64,000 nucleotides of DNA from the NCBI GenBank assembly GCA_035651955.1, contig DASRES010000077.1, forward strand, positions 1-64,000. The letters run 5' to 3'. The position numbers and the translations under genes were made by a program. Shown here piece after piece: positions 60,683 to 64,000 of this stretch. Source of the DNA: Acidimicrobiia bacterium. Its GTDB lineage: Bacteria; Actinomycetota; Acidimicrobiia; IMCC26256; JAMXLJ01. Position 1 is the stretch's first letter. Every line of letters begins with the position of its first letter. The notes below the pieces were generated by a model. It worked only from the letters and a program-made list of their open reading frames with translations, ran no database searches and was not told where the DNA came from.

Positions 60683-63060
60683 GAACGCGGTCCCGGGACG
60701 AGCTGGTACACGAGTGCGTCACCGTCGCGGGCCACCAGCTTGAAGCGCGGCGAGAACGCGAGCGCGTCGTCCAGCTGTCGGACCCACCCGTCGGGGACGA
60801 TCCCGTAGTACGCGAGGAATCGAGTCTGGCTCGGGCTCGACACGAGGTACCGCGCGGTGCCGCGTTGCGAGGACAACATGTCGACGATGCGCGCGAGATC
60901 GGCGGTCCGGAACGTCCGGCCGTCCATGCCGGGCAGGTCCGTCACGGTCGTCGCGCCGTCGCCGACGGACATGGCGGCGTACCGGGCGTCGAGGCGGGCC
61001 GGCGAGTTGCCCGCCACGAACGCGACGACCGACCCGTCCGGGGCGTGCTGCAGGTACCACCGGTTCACCGCGACGTCGGACCGGCTCATGTAGTCGACCG
61101 TCTCCTGCCCGAAGTACGCGAACAGCAGCAGCGGGAGGAGCACCGCGCTGATGACAGTCACGGACGCGAGCCGCGACCACGACGCGCGCAGGCCCGTCGC
61201 GCGTGGGAGGCGCAGGCAGACGGGCGCGGCGAGGAACGCCAACCAGGGGAGCGCGAAGAGGAGCGCCCGCAGCCAGCCCTCGCCGCCGTACGACTGCAAC
61301 GCGGCCGGCACGATCGGCGCGGCGGCGAGTGCGGCGACCGTGAGATCGGCCCGCCGCTCGCGCATGCGGAGCAGGAGCCCGACCGCGGCGAGCACGACGA
61401 CGCCCGCGACGAGCGCGACCTTCGCGAGGTCGACCACGTGGACGCCGGGTAGCGCGTGGCCGGCGCGGAACCCGGACGGGTGCGCGGTGGACACGGCGCC
61501 CGGGTTGAACAGCGCGAAGTGGTTCGACACGAACGGCCACGCGAAGGCGAGCCACGCGAACGTCGCCGCGAGCATCACGAGCGGGAGCCAGACCGGCCGG
61601 GCCTGGCGCAGCGCGACGAGCACGGCGACGAGCACCACGATCACGAACGGGGTCAGCTGGTGGCTGACGACGACCGCGGCGAAGCAGAGCGCGCCGCAGA
61701 GGAGCGCGGCGGGCGGACCGAGCGGCGCGCCGAAGCGCGCGCGGGTCGACGTCGCGCCGTGGAGACGGGCGAACCCCCAGTCCGCGGCGCGCGCCCATCG
61801 CTGCCCGGCGCGCGTCGTCGCCGCCCAGTCCCGCCGCGCGCAGCGCAGCACGATGCCGACGACGATCATCCCTTCGAAGAACGCGAAGGCCTGTGGCGAG
61901 AGGTAGTCCTGCCCGAGCCAGTTCGCGGCGAGGAAGATCCACACCGCGCACCAGATGACGCGCCGGTCACGGGTGAGGCCGCGGAAGCAGAACACCAACG
62001 CCGCCACGTTCAGCAGCTCGAACGCGGGTTGCGCCCATGCCGCGAACGAGATCGGGCTCCACCCCGTCACGCGGCTGAACCACGCGGCGAGCGCGAAGAA
62101 CCCGGGCCAGTTCTGGTAGATGTCGACGTCCCGGTCCACGCTGCCGTGCACGGAGATGTACCGGATGACGCCGAGATGCTTGTACACCCACGCGTAGCGC
62201 GGCTCGGGATAGAGCGCGGCAGTCGTCGCGTGGAGGACGAGCACGAGCAGCACCGTGTACGCGGCGAGGACGAGCGTGTTGTGACCGTCGTCGCGTCGTG
62301 ATGCGATCGCCCATCCGAACCCGACGGCGAGCGTCGCGAGCGCGAGGAAGTAGGTCCACGGCAGCGCCGACACGAGGCCGACGCCCGACTCGCCACCGAC
62401 GTGCATGCGGCCGAGCGACGCCGCCCAGAGGACGGCGGCGTCCGCGAGCAGCACGGTGTGCACGACGAGCTCCGCGTCCAGACGCCGGGCCGGACCCTCA
62501 GGTGGCGACGGCGACACCGCCGCGAGCGCGGGCTGCGGCTCGGCGCTGCGCGCGAGGTTCCCGACCACCGCGTCGCGGGTGTCGTCGTGCACCCGCGACG
62601 CGCCGGTCGGCCGCAATGCGGGCGCGTCGCCACGGCCCACGTCGCCGGATGTTGTGCTGCCCGGCCCCGGATGCACCGACCCGGCGGTCCGCCGCACCCG
62701 CGACACGAGGACGCCGCCCAGCGCGACGAAGCTCAGCGCGGCGACCACGTCCGTCGCGACAGCCGGGTTCCAGGTGCGGAGGTTGACCATGACCTCCGCG
62801 CCGAGCGTCAGCAGCGCGAGCCCGACGCCGAACACGAGGCCCATCTCGGTGACGGGGTCCTCGAGGCGGAGCAACGACGTCAGCGCGAGGCCGGGTACGA
62901 CGAGGAAGAAGCCCACGCCCACCGGGCCGCGGACGGTCGCGGGGACGTCGAGCGCGACCAGCAGCGGCGTGAAGACGCACAGGACCAACGCCGCGACCAC
63001 GACGACGTCCCGGCGCCCGGCGCGCAATGCCGGGCGAGGCAGCGTGGGCAGCCCCGTCAC
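60679..63060 (-). CDS. large polytopic membrane protein, glycosyltransferase-like
   Basis: A 793-residue protein with roughly 15-18 spans, a long polar insert near residues 120-195, and a soluble C-terminal part of about 130 residues (from SRSDVAVNRWYLQHA). The C-terminal part resembles the outside domains of membrane glycosyltransferases (GT-C-like). YKHLGVIRYISVHGSVDRDVDIYQNWPG (in part) may be the acidic catalytic loop. I cannot name its substrate. GTG 63060 overlaps the stop of a 17-codon ORF upstream, and its own stop overlaps the nucleotidyltransferase start. Confidence 0.82.
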   Translation of the reverse strand: MTGLPTLPRPALRAGRRDVVVVAALVLCVFTPLLVALDVPATVRGPVGVGFFLVVPGLALTSLLRLEDPVTEMGLVFGVGLALLTLGAEVMVNLRTWNPAVATDVVAALSFVALGGVLVSRVRRTAGSVHPGPGSTTSGDVGRGDAPALRPTGASRVHDDTRDAVVGNLARSAEPQPALAAVSPSPPEGPARRLDAELVVHTVLLADAAVLWAASLGRMHVGGESGVGLVSALPWTYFLALATLAVGFGWAIASRRDDGHNTLVLAAYTVLLVLVLHATTAALYPEPRYAWVYKHLGVIRYISVHGSVDRDVDIYQNWPGFFALAAWFSRVTGWSPISFAAWAQPAFELLNVAALVFCFRGLTRDRRVIWCAVWIFLAANWLGQDYLSPQAFAFFEGMIVVGIVLRCARRDWAATTRAGQRWARAADWGFARLHGATSTRARFGAPLGPPAALLCGALCFAAVVVSHQLTPFVIVVLVAVLVALRQARPVWLPLVMLAATFAWLAFAWPFVSNHFALFNPGAVSTAHPSGFRAGHALPGVHVVDLAKVALVAGVVVLAAVGLLLRMRERRADLTVAALAAAPIVPAALQSYGGEGWLRALLFALPWLAFLAAPVCLRLPRATGLRASWSRLASVTVISAVLLPLLLFAYFGQETVDYMSRSDVAVNRWYLQHAPDGSVVAFVAGNSPARLDARYAAMSVGDGATTVTDLPGMDGRTFRTADLARIVDMLSSQRGTARYLVSSPSQTRFLAYYGIVPDGWVRQLDDALAFSPRFKLVARDGDALVYQLVPGPRS

Positions 63061-63110
63061 GGCGTGCGGCCGTGGTCCGTTGCGGCGACGTCCTGGTCGT
63101 CGGCGACCAT
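63057..63110 (-). CDS. 17-codon leader ORF coupled to the large membrane protein
   Basis: ATG 63110 has a strong ribosome binding site (GAGGGGG, about 5 bases upstream on the minus strand). The ORF reads MVADDQDVAATDHGRTP and its TGA overlaps GTG 63060 as GTGA. Neither the encoded peptide nor its acidity points to a known family. It may serve to couple or attenuate translation of the membrane protein. Confidence 0.4.
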   Translation of the reverse strand: MVADDQDVAATDHGRTP

Positions 63111-63218
63111 GCTTCCCCCTCGCCCACAGGAAGCCGTGCTGTCCTGCCCGCGCCGCAGCCGGCGCGTCCGGCGTGCCTGGTTACGTACCCTCGCCGCGCT
63201 GCCCGTGGAGCCGGCCGA

Positions 63219-63265
63219 CCCCGGGCCGTGCCCCTTCTGCACGGTATGCGGTCTCCGCACCGGGG
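63219..63265. other. compact three-way-junction fold, candidate structured element
   Basis: CCCCGG (63219-63224) pairs with CCGGGG (63260-63265). Enclosed are two adjacent hairpins: CCGTGC-cccttct-GCACGG (63226-63244) and TGCGG-tct-CCGCA (63247-63259). All 17 pairs are perfect, and only three bases are unpaired at the junction. It lies in the 267-base gap 63061-63327 upstream of the large membrane protein gene (minus strand). The gap holds only this element and the small leader ORF. I do not recognise it as a known RNA family. Confidence 0.4.
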
Positions 63266-63327
63266 ACAACGCGCGCGCCGACGGCTCAGGCAGAGGTCGC
63301 CCGGCGGCGCATGCGGGGGAAGTGAGC

Positions 63328-63903
63328 TCAGCGCGTGGCGGCGTACAGGGCGATCAGCGCCGCCGGCATCATCCAGTCCCAGTAGAAGATGAAGCCGGCG
63401 TTGTTCACCGAGAAGTTGTGCTCCACGACCATGTCGCGGACGTGCCCGGCCGCCGCGCCGACGAGGTACACGGTGGTCATGACGATGGTCGCCAGCCAGA
63501 AGCTGCGACTGTGCGTGAACTCGCACCACATGCCGAGGACCCCGAGGCCGAGGTTCGCCATCGCGACCTCGAACTGGAACCCGCTGTGCGTCGGCCAGCC
63601 GATCGACTCGGCGACCTGGTCGGCGAACACGGTGTGACCGATCGCGGCGACGAGCCCACCGACGCCGACGCCGTACATCAGGCCGTTGCGCAGCGCCTGG
63701 TGCTCCCAGCCGTGCGCGCCGTGCACGAGGACGAAGACCACCGTCGACACCAGCCACAGCACCGGGCCGACGAGGAGGACGCCGGCGTCACGCAGGAACC
63801 CCGTGACCCCGCCGCCGCCCGCGGTCCCCGGTGCGGTCGTGCCGTTCGTGGTCCCCGTCGTCGTGTCGCCCGTCACCACCGCCTCGCTCATGACCGTGTT
63901 CAT
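63328..63903 (-). CDS. small integral membrane protein, DUF6790-like
   Basis: A 191-residue protein with a disordered Thr/Gly-rich N-terminus (about 30 residues) and five hydrophobic spans. WEHQALRNGLMYGVGVGG, HTVFADQVAESIGW and SVNNAGFIFYWDWMMP are reminiscent of uncharacterised DUF6790-type membrane proteins. ATG 63903 is my choice; a longer reading frame continues upstream, and the right edge of the window is only 97 bases away. No function can be given. Confidence 0.75.
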   Translation of the reverse strand: MNTVMSEAVVTGDTTTGTTNGTTAPGTAGGGGVTGFLRDAGVLLVGPVLWLVSTVVFVLVHGAHGWEHQALRNGLMYGVGVGGLVAAIGHTVFADQVAESIGWPTHSGFQFEVAMANLGLGVLGMWCEFTHSRSFWLATIVMTTVYLVGAAAGHVRDMVVEHNFSVNNAGFIFYWDWMMPAALIALYAATR

Positions 63904-64000
63904 CGGCGCGTCGTCCCGCCCGCTCGAGCGGAACGCGCGCGCCGGTGACGCCGTGACCCACGTCATGCTCGCGTCACGAATCACTTGCCCGCCTGCGCGG

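Overview
The window is one contiguous piece of a very GC-rich chromosome from an actinobacterium. The evidence is the syntenic block uvrC-rapZ-yvcK-gap-pgk-tpiA-secG, an F420-type luciferase-like oxidoreductase, frequent GTG starts, a tRNA without an encoded CCA, an MrpA-MrpB fusion, and many start codons placed 6-7 bases after a TANNNT box, which suggests leaderless mRNAs. A member of class Acidimicrobiia is my best inference, but no rRNA or marker phylogeny was available. I see no insertion sequence, prophage, plasmid gene or CRISPR array. Coding density is high. No stretch without a gene exceeds about 270 bases, and several convergent gene pairs overlap at their 3' ends.

Layout. 1-6.5 kb: the 3' part of uvrA, a coupled methyltransferase and membrane protein, then nadA and a GT87-like mannosyltransferase. 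6.6-13.6 kb: DNA repair (uvrC), the rapZ/yvcK regulators, lower glycolysis (gap, pgk, tpiA) and secG; whiA, usually found after yvcK, is absent. 13.7-17.9 kb: two solute-binding lipoproteins without permeases, tRNA-Leu(GAG), and a NodB-type deacetylase lipoprotein.

18-36 kb is a catabolic island: an amidohydrolase, a class II aldolase-like protein, an F420-type oxidoreductase, a Rieske oxygenase with a SnoaL-like partner, a Baeyer-Villiger-type monooxygenase, a cyclase-family hydrolase, a second amidohydrolase, an MFE-2-like dehydrogenase, an acyl-CoA dehydrogenase, a fused TPP-dependent E1 alpha-beta, two more short-chain dehydrogenases, a TetR regulator and an acyl-CoA ligase. Four divergent promoters inside it carry related operator-like sites (half-site near TGTACYGACYGKT), one of them in front of tetR, so the genes look like one regulon. 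The genes suggest ring or ketone oxygenation, ester or lactone opening, CoA activation and beta-oxidation of an unknown cyclic substrate.

36-48 kb: a hydrolase lipoprotein with a SnoaL-like partner, a beta-helix lipoprotein, an Hsp20 chaperone, a complete Mrp Na+/H+ antiporter operon (AB fusion, C, D, E, F, G), an ABC-2 exporter and an AraC regulator. 48-53 kb: a VOC protein, a cytochrome P450, and a molybdate uptake operon (modA, HTH-molbindin regulator, modB, modC). 53-64 kb: an envelope or exopolysaccharide locus with three paralogous FemAB/GNAT-like transferases, two GH16 hydrolases, a flippase, a nucleotidyltransferase and a large polytopic membrane protein, ending with a small membrane protein. 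Short ORFs with overlapping stop/start codons precede tetR, mrpA and the 793-residue membrane protein, and may be leader peptides.
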